Part shown: positions 6,788 to 13,305 of the stretch, in pieces | Layout: each line of letters opens with the position of its first letter | How positions within the stretch are numbered: the first letter of the stretch is position 1 | DNA from: a virus | Length of the DNA stretch: 34,910 nt | Direction: 5' to 3' (one strand) | Virus record (IMG/VR): IMGVR_UViG_3300009509_000063 | Span: 1 to 34,910 of that record | Program-made: the position numbers and the translations under genes | The notes under the pieces: generated by a model | Database searches by the model: none | Told to the model about the DNA's origin: nothing | Seen by the model: only the letters and a program-made list of their open reading frames with translations

Positions 6788-7080
6788 GGCTTCTTACTCT
6801 CCAGTTGTACTATGGTTGTCATAACCTTTTGGAGAGAAGCATTCTCAATCTCTCCATCTTCAAGATGAAGGCGCCCCTCAGTTAGTGCTATACGTATGGT
6901 TTCGTGTAGAAGAGCTTGGAGTTTCTTCAACTCCTTGTTACCTCTACGGAATAAAGCATCTGCTAACTTATAGCAAGATGGGCAGACAAAGGTAGCACCA
7001 AAGAACTTAGCTGTATCGGGGCTAACTGATGCATGACAATTCATGCATCTAAGTTCCACCATTCCCTTGGGTTCACCCAT
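6754..7080 (-). CDS. Zinc-ribbon protein, 108 aa
   Basis: A 108-residue protein with CMNC at 12-15 and CPSC at 33-36, forming a four-cysteine ribbon, then a long charged helix (LFRRGNKELKKLQALLHETI) and a second helix near 80-98. The C-terminus ends in a Pro/Thr tail. AAGAGA lies before ATG 7080. The start is 40 bases inside the preceding gene. It resembles the 130-residue ribbon protein in layout (ribbon then helices). No function can be named. Confidence 0.7.
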   Translation of the reverse strand: MGEPKGMVELRCMNCHASVSPDTAKFFGATFVCPSCYKLADALFRRGNKELKKLQALLHETIRIALTEGRLHLEDGEIENASLQKVMTTIVQLESKKPCRPPSNPTTT

Positions 7081-7289
7081 ATCTCTTGGTCGTCCATGTA
7101 TAATTTTTTGACTATTTGTTTAGGCACTACGAGGGCAGCACCACTTATATTAGCTAGAGTTATAGTGGAACCTTCCCGCTCCATCTCTAAGATTAAGTTG
7201 GCTACCTCCTGACTTCTTAGGTCTGGAAAGACATAGCGGGCACCAAGAAAGGTCTCGATGCCCACTACCTTAAAGGTTTCGTCTGACAT
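7041..7289 (-). CDS. Hypothetical small protein, 82 aa
   Basis: An 82-residue alpha/beta protein (FKVVGIETFLGARYVFPDL, helix LRSQEVANLILEMEREG, strand STITLANISGAALVVP) ending in a Trp-rich segment (WVNPREWWNLDA). It begins at the upstream stop as TAATG. The fold looks compact and single-domain. It is not recognised. Possible uses include a small structural or accessory protein; the sequence does not decide. Confidence 0.68.
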   Translation of the reverse strand: MSDETFKVVGIETFLGARYVFPDLRSQEVANLILEMEREGSTITLANISGAALVVPKQIVKKLYMDDQEIWVNPREWWNLDA

Positions 7290-7666
7290 TAGGTCACAAA
7301 GTAATCATCCAGCTTTGTCCAACCAACTTCGGCCCCTACATCTGGGGTTACCATGACCTCCACGGGTTGACGGGCATGGTTTTCTAAAACAGCCTCTACA
7401 TCTGACTTGGCTATTGGTCTAGTAACAAGTTGGATGAAATACCGTTGCTCAGGTGGCCAGACGTCTGGAAAGACTGTTCCTGGAGGAAGGTCTGCCCCAG
7501 CCTCTTGCCACTGTACCCAAAGAGAGTAACGGACAACTCCATTCCTCTCCTCAGGTATCTTCAGAAAGGCATCAAGACGCCTTTCATCATCAGGAGTAGT
7601 TGAAGCCCTACGAGCTAGGGCCACTAAAGCCTCGTACTCTTCCTTGGTTAACGAGATGGGGAACAT
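7289..7666 (-). CDS. Hypothetical protein, 125 aa
   Basis: A 125-residue protein. The N-terminal helix resembles a small predicted-fold start (MFPISLTKEEYEALVALARR), followed by an alternating strand region (YSLWVQWQEAG, FIQLVTRPIAKSDVEAVL) typical of a small alpha/beta domain. It begins one base after the stop of the nucleotide kinase gene. No catalytic motif is seen. Its 3' end shares a base with the next start (TAATG). Confidence 0.68.
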   Translation of the reverse strand: MFPISLTKEEYEALVALARRASTTPDDERRLDAFLKIPEERNGVVRYSLWVQWQEAGADLPPGTVFPDVWPPEQRYFIQLVTRPIAKSDVEAVLENHARQPVEVMVTPDVGAEVGWTKLDDYFVT

Positions 7667-7667
7667 G

Positions 7668-8375
7668 TTAGGATTTTACTACGGACATGAGGAAAAGCAT
7701 CGTCTCAATATCCTTAACTGCCCGTTGAAGGTCATCCAGACATCCGTCATTCTGAATAGTTACGTCAAAGAAGGTGTCATCCAACTCCTGCTGTTCTGTT
7801 TCAGAAAGGTGTTGACCAGCAGCTCCTTGTAGACCTTCTCCTCTTACTACCTTGATGACCTTACCACCTGCTCTTTTGATGGCTGCTATCTCATTCTTGA
7901 AGCGGACGTCTGAGATGACTACACCTTTAGGTGTTATTCCACGAAGGTCCATTTTTGGTTGTACAGAATACCATTCCTCTGGACGATAGAGAGCCCCACC
8001 TTTCAGAAGTTCCCTGGCTACTCGGATTGCATACTCTGCCCATACATCTGAGTAGCACCCTCTACCCCACTCTGTACCTAGAGTTTGAAGAGCATGACGA
8101 GGAGTTAGATATAAGGGCTCACGGTGACGAGCCATTTTCCCAAATGAATCTACTTGAAAAAGTTGCTCTTCGTGCGTACGGACGTATCTCTTATCTGGAG
8201 CATTCCTGGCGTCACTAGAACCCCACAGCTGCTCATCGGAGAAGTCAAACATCTCCTTGCAGAACCTCTTCATGGGGTCAGCGAAGGCTATCTTCACGAA
8301 GCCATGATTCTTAACGAGGATGTCAGCTACTGTGTCCTTCCCCGAACCAGCTAATCCACAAACACCTATTATCAC
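7668..8375 (-). CDS. Deoxynucleoside monophosphate kinase (T4 gp1-like)
   Basis: A 235-residue P-loop kinase. Residues 7-15, GLAGSGKDT, form the Walker A loop of nucleotide kinases. Next come FADPMKRFCKEMF (about 31-43), the conserved TPRHALQTLGTEWGR segment, and GVVISDVRFKNE (Walker B-type strand and acidic residue). This is the layout of the phage dNMP kinase family, which phosphorylates dNMPs to dNDPs with ATP in the cytosol for phage DNA synthesis. Length is usual for the family. The start (ATG 8375) overlaps a 67-residue gene as ATGA. With the MazG-like gene just upstream it forms a nucleotide-pool pair. Which bases it accepts cannot be read from sequence. Confidence 0.88.
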   Translation of the reverse strand: MIIGVCGLAGSGKDTVADILVKNHGFVKIAFADPMKRFCKEMFDFSDEQLWGSSDARNAPDKRYVRTHEEQLFQVDSFGKMARHREPLYLTPRHALQTLGTEWGRGCYSDVWAEYAIRVARELLKGGALYRPEEWYSVQPKMDLRGITPKGVVISDVRFKNEIAAIKRAGGKVIKVVRGEGLQGAAGQHLSETEQQELDDTFFDVTIQNDGCLDDLQRAVKDIETMLFLMSVVKS

Positions 8376-8575
8376 CTGAAGGCTCCTTGCTGCTTTTCGT
8401 TTGTATGTGCGAGTAACTCAATAAGAGCCTCTTTAACTAAGCTGTTATCGTTGGGGGAAATCTTTCCCTCAACAGCAGCCTTGGCTAGATTAATGAGGTG
8501 TAAACCTACAATGTCTGGTCCTAGCTCTGAAACCAAATTCTCAAAGAGAGCCTCAACCATTCCTTCATCGAGCAT
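8372..8575 (-). CDS. Hypothetical small helical protein, 67 aa
   Basis: A 67-residue all-helical acidic protein (MVEALFENLVSELGPDIVGL, SLVKEALIELLAH). It sits between the MazG-like and kinase genes, joined to them by TAATG and ATGA overlaps, so it is made together with both enzymes. Small size and helical character would suit a partner or regulator of one of them, which is inference only. Confidence 0.68.
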   Translation of the reverse strand: MLDEGMVEALFENLVSELGPDIVGLHLINLAKAAVEGKISPNDNSLVKEALIELLAHTNEKQQGAFR

Positions 8576-9003
8576 TATAACTTCTTGCCTCCATGTCTAT
8601 ACGCCCTTGCTTTGTTGTACTTCATCTTGATACGAATCATCTCTGCGATGTCTATGCCTAGAAATTCACAGAGGTCGAACACCCGTATAACAATATCAGC
8701 AAGCTCAGCACCGAGACCTTCAGGCTTAGCAGGAGGACAGCGAATTTCATCGCCCGGGGGGATGGGCTGACGTATTTTTACTCCACCCTCTTCATGCTCA
8801 ATAGAGAAGTAGGAATAAGAGGTACCAGCCCTTAACTCTTCAAGTGCCTCAGATACTTCGCTTACAATGAGCATGAGCTTAGCAGATAGATAATAGGGGT
8901 CCTCACTCCTATTCCTATCCCACCAACCATGCTCCACGGCTGTTGCGTAACAATCCTCTGCTACATATTTGATGAACTTCCAACCGTCGCTATTGAGTTC
9001 CAC
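8575..9003 (-). CDS. MazG-like nucleotide pyrophosphohydrolase
   Basis: A 142-residue protein of the MazG/all-alpha NTP pyrophosphohydrolase type. It has SEVSEALEELR (residues 48-58), carrying the metal-binding ExxE glutamates, then GAELADIVIRVFDL (98-111) with the second ExxD pair, and the C-terminal KMKYNKARAYRHGGKK signature. These enzymes cleave NTPs to NMP and pyrophosphate. In phages they are thought to adjust nucleotide or alarmone pools. An insert (about 60-95) separates the two helical halves. The start is GTG 9003 behind AGGAGG. It is co-encoded with the dNMP kinase. The preferred substrate is not readable here. Confidence 0.88.
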   Translation of the reverse strand: MELNSDGWKFIKYVAEDCYATAVEHGWWDRNRSEDPYYLSAKLMLIVSEVSEALEELRAGTSYSYFSIEHEEGGVKIRQPIPPGDEIRCPPAKPEGLGAELADIVIRVFDLCEFLGIDIAEMIRIKMKYNKARAYRHGGKKL

Positions 9004-9259
9004 GTTTCCTCCTCATGATTTCCTTTGAAATGTCACGCACATAGTCACAGGTTCTCTTACCTCTGACTATAGTCCTACTAGTAAATACCTTCTTGATAAC
9101 ATGTCTTGTAGCCCCCTCCTCCCATCTCACCATGATGCCGAACCCTCCATCCACAGAATAGAAAGTTACAGCTGATGCACCAGTTGCTCTCTTCAGATGG
9201 TCCAACCATGTGCTAAGCTGCTTCTTCAGAGCGTGTAATTCTTCCGTTGGGTGTTTCAT
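8990..9259 (-). CDS. Hypothetical basic protein, 89 aa
   Basis: An 89-residue basic protein: an N-terminal helix (ELHALKKQLSTWLDHLKRAT), two strands (SAVTFYSVDGGFGIMVRWEE), then a lysine/arginine-rich helical end (RDISKEIMRRKRGTQ). It overlaps the MazG-like start by 14 bases. Its ATG uses the same CATG palindrome as the divergent plus-strand gene, so neither has room for a normal leader. No clear Shine-Dalgarno is seen. Function unknown. Confidence 0.65.
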   Translation of the reverse strand: MKHPTEELHALKKQLSTWLDHLKRATGASAVTFYSVDGGFGIMVRWEEGATRHVIKKVFTSRTIVRGKRTCDYVRDISKEIMRRKRGTQ

Positions 9260-9740
9260 GGCAGAGCTCTACAACAAACTAAGAAGGATGGGTCGTAACG
9301 AGTTTAGGAGGTATGTCCAAGACGAAGGTCATCTATGGGACAGAATTCTAGACCAGGCTCAGGCTATAGTTGATACTGAGAAAAAGAGACGAATGGCCGA
9401 GGAGCCTGCAGTAACTCTAGCCTTCTTCTGGCCAGCTGATAATGAGCTTATAGCAGCTGGGGAGTTTCTGGATGTCGTACCAGAAGTAGTACCAGACTAT
9501 GATGAGGAGAGAACCATTCAACTCCTCAAGGATAGAGTGGTGGAGCTAGAAGCTTACGCTTTGTTACTACTGATGCCATCCGGCAATGCAGTCAATATCA
9601 CTGTTGAATCACATCATGGTAGTAGGTGGTGGTCCCTAAGAAAGGAACGCCACGGTGATATAGATGTTGTTGTAGTAACCCCCAAAGATAACCAGAATTG
9701 TATAGGTATCCTCTGGAAACCAAAAAAGGCCCAGGCATAA
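9258..9740 (+). CDS. Hypothetical protein on opposite strand, 160 aa
   Basis: A 160-residue protein starting at ATG 9258 (MAELYNKLRRMGRNEFRRY). A longer frame from GTG 9210 adds a Cys/Phe-rich antisense-like segment and was not preferred. It is helical and basic at the N-terminus, followed by a long central helix (EERTIQLLKDRVVELEAYA), then alternating strands (NAVNITVESHHGSRWWSLRK, DIDVVVVTPKDNQNCIGIL). No Shine-Dalgarno is visible, so the message may be leaderless or transcribed through. Its last codons contain a terminator that acts on the opposite strand. Not recognised; the different strand suggests its own regulation. Confidence 0.68.
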   Translation: MAELYNKLRRMGRNEFRRYVQDEGHLWDRILDQAQAIVDTEKKRRMAEEPAVTLAFFWPADNELIAAGEFLDVVPEVVPDYDEERTIQLLKDRVVELEAYALLLLMPSGNAVNITVESHHGSRWWSLRKERHGDIDVVVVTPKDNQNCIGILWKPKKAQA

Positions 9741-9750
9741 CGCCTGAGCC
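9722..9750 (-). terminator. Rho-independent terminator (minus strand)
   Basis: On the minus strand a 9-base-pair stem GGCTCAGGC / GCCTGGGCC (one U-G wobble) with a 5-base loop is followed directly by six T residues. This is a textbook terminator for the lysine-rich 218-residue gene upstream. It lies over the stop codon of the opposed gene 9258-9740. In the plus direction the stem has a C-A mismatch and a poor U-tract. Confidence 0.82.
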
Positions 9751-9775
9751 TCCTTTGAAAACCTCCACTTACTGC

Positions 9776-10432
9776 CTATGTAGCAGCATAGTCACCATCA
9801 TCATCAGGGTCATCATACCCTGAGCTTGCTACTGGTGGACTGAAGCTGCTAACAGCAGTGGGTGTGCTCACCGCTTTGGTGGCGGGCTTGTTGTTTCCTC
9901 CATTCAAGAGTGGCGTGACACCTCTATCGTCAATCACCTTGACAATCTTGCTCATGATGTCCGCACAGTGCTCCATCCCACTCTTGACGTCTATGGAAGG
10001 GTCCACTTGCTTCACCAACTGCAGGGCGCCGATGGCATCGCTAATGGTTCCAGCGTACTTAGCAGCGTTTACTAACGCTTGCTCTTCCGAGATTACACTC
10101 CTCCCACGCTTTTTACCCTCTTTCCGCTGCGCATTGTCTGCAATACGCTTTGCAATGGGGCTATCCTTCTTTGGCTTCCGTCCTGGCTTTTTCTTCTCTG
10201 CTTTTGGTTTCGATGCTGCCTTTTTACCAGTCTTCTGCTTCTTTACTGGTGCAGGCTCATCCTCAGCACCAAAGTGCTTGTTGATGGCTGCATGACACTT
10301 TTTCTTATCCGGTTCAGACCACTTGGAACGACCAACAGCTCTGCGGGCACCAGAGATAGTGGGGTACCCGTCTTCACCAAGCTTGCTGATGAAACGGTCT
10401 GGGGTTAGCTTCTCGTAGGCTGATTGAGCCAT
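9776..10432 (-). CDS. Lysine-rich, nucleoid-type basic protein, 218 aa
   Basis: A 218-residue protein read from ATG 10432 with AAGAGGTG five bases away; GTG 10438 in the same frame lies over the ribosome site. It has three parts. Residues 1-55 are a small basic domain (FISKLGEDGYPTISGARRAV). Residues about 58-110 are a disordered Lys/Pro-rich stretch with AT-hook-like KKPGRKPKK and KKRGRS. A helical segment (about 115-170) and an acidic tail (DDPDDDGD) follow. The basic core suits DNA or RNA compaction or binding. It looks like a single-gene unit with a promoter-like site before it and a terminator behind. A histone-like role is inference; a virion-internal protein is an alternative. Confidence 0.7.
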   Translation of the reverse strand: MAQSAYEKLTPDRFISKLGEDGYPTISGARRAVGRSKWSEPDKKKCHAAINKHFGAEDEPAPVKKQKTGKKAASKPKAEKKKPGRKPKKDSPIAKRIADNAQRKEGKKRGRSVISEEQALVNAAKYAGTISDAIGALQLVKQVDPSIDVKSGMEHCADIMSKIVKVIDDRGVTPLLNGGNNKPATKAVSTPTAVSSFSPPVASSGYDDPDDDGDYAAT

Positions 10433-10445
10433 GTTCACCTCTTTT

Positions 10446-10455
10446 GTACTAGTAC
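10446..10455. promoter_or_regulatory. GTACTAGTAC palindrome in leader
   Basis: A perfect 10-base palindrome lies just upstream of the Shine-Dalgarno of the lysine-rich gene, and a TTCTC-5-GAGAA inverted repeat sits beside it (10459-10473). Either could be an operator or a small RNA hairpin controlling that gene. Only the symmetry is observed. Confidence 0.35.
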
Positions 10456-10469
10456 GTTTCTCTGAACGA

Positions 10470-10505
10470 GAATTAAGTTTTACCCTACTAAACCTTCTAG
10501 TTCAA
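10470..10505 (-). promoter_or_regulatory. Putative sigma70-like promoter
   Basis: On the minus strand, TTGAAC (10505-10500) and TAAAAC (10482-10477) are separated by 17 bases. Each matches four of six consensus positions. The predicted start near 10470 gives a short leader to ATG 10432. The downstream terminator at 9722-9750 supports a separate transcript. Half of the -35 box overlaps the end of the upstream gene. Confidence 0.4.
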
Positions 10506-10751
10506 GAGAATATCTTCGTTAGATACATTTTTACAGATGGGGGCGTCCCCATCCAAGTTAACTATCGTGTCCTTCTCTAGGTCTACACAGATTCCTAGGA
10601 GTTGGATGCCTTCTGCCCTCTCGAGGGCTAGAGCAAAACGTTGCTGGCCGTTGAAGTAAACAGGCATGAGGCCAAATTCCCCCTCGGCTAAGTTAGCAGC
10701 CACCAAGATAGAGGTTTCTTCTTCTGATGGCTCTCTGAAGTCGTCACTCAT
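10497..10751 (-). CDS. Hypothetical acidic protein, 84 aa
   Basis: An 84-residue acidic protein with a compact beta-rich core (GLMPVYFNGQQRFALALERA, IQLLGICVDLEKDTIVNL). GGAGGA lies before ATG 10751, which overlaps the upstream stop (ATGA). It ends just before the promoter-like element of the lysine-rich gene, and may close the endolysin transcript. Not recognised. Confidence 0.68.
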   Translation of the reverse strand: MSDDFREPSEEETSILVAANLAEGEFGLMPVYFNGQQRFALALERAEGIQLLGICVDLEKDTIVNLDGDAPICKNVSNEDILLN

Positions 10752-11197
10752 ACCTGTCCTCCAAAGATAGCCTCACATACTTTCTGTTGAGTAAGGCGTA
10801 TCCAAGTGTAGTGCAACCACCCAAGAGGTTTACCAGCAGTTATATGGCTGAAATAGTCCAACATCCACTTCTTGACTAGAAACTTGGGGAGGTGCGTAGA
10901 TTCAAAAGGATACCATCTCTTCCATGGGAATCTACAGGCATGAGCAGAATGGAACCACACTTCCTTTCTGTCCCTACTCTCATCCAACTGAACAAGTGAG
11001 ACCCTGGCGTACCCCAGCACAATACCATCTAGTATGAACCAGATAAAGTCCCCCAAGGTAACTCTAAAACCTAGGTCTACGGGTACAAAAACCGGCTCTT
11101 CTGTATTCCACTTGTAGTAGTAGAACCAGCTCTTGGTGTCTCCACCAGCTTGTGGAGCCGGGTCATCCCCCTTCATTCTGTATATAACGTGTGACAT
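10748..11197 (-). CDS. Hypothetical aromatic-rich protein, 149 aa
   Basis: A 149-residue protein rich in Trp, Tyr and Phe. The strand pattern GFRVTLGDFIWFILDGIVLG followed by YARVSLVQLD recalls PUA/EVE/ASCH-type small barrels, in which a GD-I turn leads a hydrophobic strand, but this is a weak visual resemblance. The C-terminal half is helical (LVKKWMLDYFSHITAG). It starts at the endolysin stop (TAATG), so it is coupled to it. Association with lysis is only positional. Confidence 0.66.
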   Translation of the reverse strand: MSHVIYRMKGDDPAPQAGGDTKSWFYYYKWNTEEPVFVPVDLGFRVTLGDFIWFILDGIVLGYARVSLVQLDESRDRKEVWFHSAHACRFPWKRWYPFESTHLPKFLVKKWMLDYFSHITAGKPLGWLHYTWIRLTQQKVCEAIFGGQV

Positions 11198-12039
11198 TAG
11201 AAAAGCAGCTTGACTACCTCAAAGTGCATTCCATCTTTTCTGCTTGAGTAGTGACCACCCCACCAGAACCCTAGCTTGTTAGCTGTCTTCACGAGCTCCC
11301 TAACGCAACCCTTCTTACCAACTAAAGCAGGCTCATGCCCAAGATAGTTCCACTTCATGTTGATGTCAAAAGCGGTGCCGTAAGAGTGGTTGGAGAGTCC
11401 GTTGACATTCTTGGACTGTAAAACGGAACCGCTCTTAACCTTGACACCACGAATGAATCTTGCACAGTAGGAACCATGCCAAGTGAGAATAACTTCACCC
11501 GCTGGATTCACTAGTAGCCCTTTGTCCTGCCAAGCCTTGAAGAGCTTCTGTACTTGCTCAGCTACTCTCTTGTGGAAGGGGAAGGAGCTGTGCTTCCCCG
11601 TGCCCTTAATTCCCTTGAGTTGAGGGATGGGTACCATTACGATGTTCTCTTGGTACCAGTTGTCTAAAACTTGGATAGCTTCCGGGTTGTCCTCTGTTCC
11701 AACCGCTTTAAACCTGAAGGAACCAAAGAGGTCTGTTCTTCCAGTTCTCTCTAGATACATCAAGTCAGGGGGAGGCTCTGGCCATCCTGGACCATACTGG
11801 TCACCAGTCTTATCTTTGACTAGTGGTAATCCTAGGGAGCCAGCCTGGAGGTAGGTTTGTGTACCTACTACCCCGTCAGCCTTCAGATTATACTTACTCT
11901 GAAAGGCCTTGGTGGCTTCAAAGGTTCTCTTACCAAAGTCTCCATCTACGTAGAAGAGATAAAGGTCTCTACCACGTAAAAAGTTCTGCCAGTCTTTAAC
12001 TCTCTCTCCTTTGTCTCCGAGACGTAAAGTAGGTAGCAT
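11197..12039 (-). CDS. Endolysin: peptidoglycan-binding domain plus M15 peptidase
   Basis: A 280-residue lytic enzyme. Residues about 4-67 form a PG_binding_1 domain (LRLGDKGERVKDWQNFL, then DGDFGKRTFEATKAFQ and ADGVVGTQTY). After a linker, residues about 150-275 are an M15 (VanY/D-Ala-D-Ala carboxypeptidase-type) zinc peptidase: LSNHSYGTAFDIN at 215-227 with the ligands H218 and D225, and GMHFE near 270-274 with H272. Such enzymes cut peptidoglycan cross-links at lysis. No signal peptide is seen, so export needs a holin. AGGAG precedes ATG 12039. It heads a minus-strand group separated from the holin-like genes by a large gene and a plus-strand island. Confidence 0.9.
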   Translation of the reverse strand: MLPTLRLGDKGERVKDWQNFLRGRDLYLFYVDGDFGKRTFEATKAFQSKYNLKADGVVGTQTYLQAGSLGLPLVKDKTGDQYGPGWPEPPPDLMYLERTGRTDLFGSFRFKAVGTEDNPEAIQVLDNWYQENIVMVPIPQLKGIKGTGKHSSFPFHKRVAEQVQKLFKAWQDKGLLVNPAGEVILTWHGSYCARFIRGVKVKSGSVLQSKNVNGLSNHSYGTAFDINMKWNYLGHEPALVGKKGCVRELVKTANKLGFWWGGHYSSRKDGMHFEVVKLLF

Positions 12040-12124
12040 CTTCTTCTCCTGAGGCTAGTAATATCCTCAAGTACCTTATACCCTTAACGACAAATTTTAA
12101 ACACTGCAAGATATAAAAGTTTAG
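12040..12124. promoter_or_regulatory. AT-rich divergent intergenic region, putative promoters
   Basis: This 85-base, AT-rich gap separates the divergent endolysin gene and plus-strand island. Plus strand: TATAAA at 12112-12117 lies 7 bases before ATG 12125 without a ribosome site, as in a leaderless message. Minus strand: TATAAG (12080-12075) with a weak upstream box could drive the endolysin. The position argues for promoters; the individual boxes are weak. Confidence 0.4.
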
Positions 12125-12988
12125 ATGTACTACGAGGACGCAGATAGGCTCTTAGTTGGAAGATGTAGACATAACAGGAAGTTAGCCCATGAAACGTACC
12201 TGTGGAGAGTAGGTGATGAGAGGACACCCTACTTTCAGTTTGAGATAAGGTACCCAGGTAGAGGAGCTACTCCCATCGTTACCTTCTTTAAGGATGGGAG
12301 AATCAGACTCACACATGATGGGTTCTGCTCTAACACCTTCATGAGAAGAATATATGATTTTACCCCATTCAGACCATGGGTAGAACGAGGGTACTGCTAT
12401 GTCACCACACCAACTGGAGTTAGACCACTACCAGAAAGAATCACACTTACACCCACAGGGCATGTAGCAGAGTTGGGGGAGCTAAATAAAAGAGATGCAT
12501 CAGATGTAAGAAGAGGCGTACACAGATATACAGTGAAGTATGTGAATGCCCTTCTAGCAGGGAGAATTGCAGAAGCAGATAAGTGCGTCGACTGTAAAGC
12601 AATATTAAGAGGGGAGTGGATTTCTATACCGTATAAGGTAGCAGAGGCAAGAACACATCTACTAAATCATATAGAAGACGGATTCTTCCCATCAGATATC
12701 GCTCTACAATCAGTTAAAGAATCAGCAGTTGGAACTTCAATTCTTAGAGGGGAACCAATAGCACACGAAGTGGCAGGTACTCCCCTCACAGATTTAATAT
12801 TCTGTTGGAAGGAAAACCATACCCTTCTTAAGAAGCCAAGGTCCCGAGCAGAGGAGTGTAGAAGAACAGAGAGAATGCTATTCCTACAGAAGAACCCCAA
12901 AGCTCATCCTAGAAGATGGAGAGCTATTTACAAGGTGGATATTGAATCAACACTTCTAGGTCTACTGGGGTTCTTTCATAGGGGCTGA
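12125..12988 (+). CDS. Phage protein of unknown function, 287 aa
   Basis: A 287-residue protein, first gene of the plus-strand island. Residues 1-115 are beta-rich: ETYLWRVGDERTPYFQFEIR, PIVTFFKDGRIRLTHDGF, then YDFTPFRPWV and YCYVTTPTG. This reading resembles a common phage protein of unknown function in which a TFxxDGxIxL strand is followed by a Thr/Arg turn. The second half is helical, with CVDC at about 154-157. No catalytic site is evident. The start is ATG 12125 with no Shine-Dalgarno but a TATAAA just upstream, so the message may be leaderless. Its stop overlaps the next ATG (TGATG). The role is unknown. Confidence 0.7.
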   Translation: MYYEDADRLLVGRCRHNRKLAHETYLWRVGDERTPYFQFEIRYPGRGATPIVTFFKDGRIRLTHDGFCSNTFMRRIYDFTPFRPWVERGYCYVTTPTGVRPLPERITLTPTGHVAELGELNKRDASDVRRGVHRYTVKYVNALLAGRIAEADKCVDCKAILRGEWISIPYKVAEARTHLLNHIEDGFFPSDIALQSVKESAVGTSILRGEPIAHEVAGTPLTDLIFCWKENHTLLKKPRSRAEECRRTERMLFLQKNPKAHPRRWRAIYKVDIESTLLGLLGFFHRG

Positions 12989-13305
12989 TGAAGAAGAAAA
13001 AGATAACGTATCAAATACACATGTTCCCAGCCATCTGGGAGCTTTTCGACAAGTACGTTGAGGTGATAAACTGGAAGTTGAAGGAGAGAGGGCTACCAAA
13101 GAAATTGAAGGGAGAGATACTGGGAGCAGTTCTCTCAGAAGCCCTACTGAGTCATGAGCGAGAAATCCTTGAAGGTCACCGGGCAGCCCAACTTGGGCGT
13201 ATTGGAAGGAGTCTTGCCAAGAGTGGAGGACTTTACCCCGAAATTTCCAAGTCTCTGGGAATTGGTGATGGAAGAGGCGACGGGAGCTCCTCCACCAAAA
13301 AGTGA
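12988..13305 (+). CDS. Putative ribbon-helix-helix-like regulator, 105 aa
   Basis: A 105-residue basic protein. The N-terminus KKKKITYQIHMFPAIWELF reads as a short strand followed by a helix, then a turn (ERGLPKKLKG) and a second helix (EILGAVLSEALLSHEREI). This suits a ribbon-helix-helix-like DNA-binding domain, but the loop is longer than usual. The C-terminus (GIGDGRGDGSSSTKK) is disordered. The last 152 bases also encode the start of the next gene in another frame. It begins at the upstream stop (TGATG). Confidence 0.55.
   Translation: MKKKKITYQIHMFPAIWELFDKYVEVINWKLKERGLPKKLKGEILGAVLSEALLSHEREILEGHRAAQLGRIGRSLAKSGGLYPEISKSLGIGDGRGDGSSSTKK

Noticed and set aside
9210-9257. GTG 9210 as the start of the plus-strand 160-residue gene
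   Set aside because: The added 16 residues are Cys/Phe-rich antisense of the minus-strand gene and no ribosome site precedes it.
9858-10295. 145-residue plus-strand open frame across the lysine-rich gene
   Set aside because: It is Phe/Leu/Cys-rich antisense of lysine codons, without a ribosome site; the minus-strand gene has a clear site, leader and terminator.
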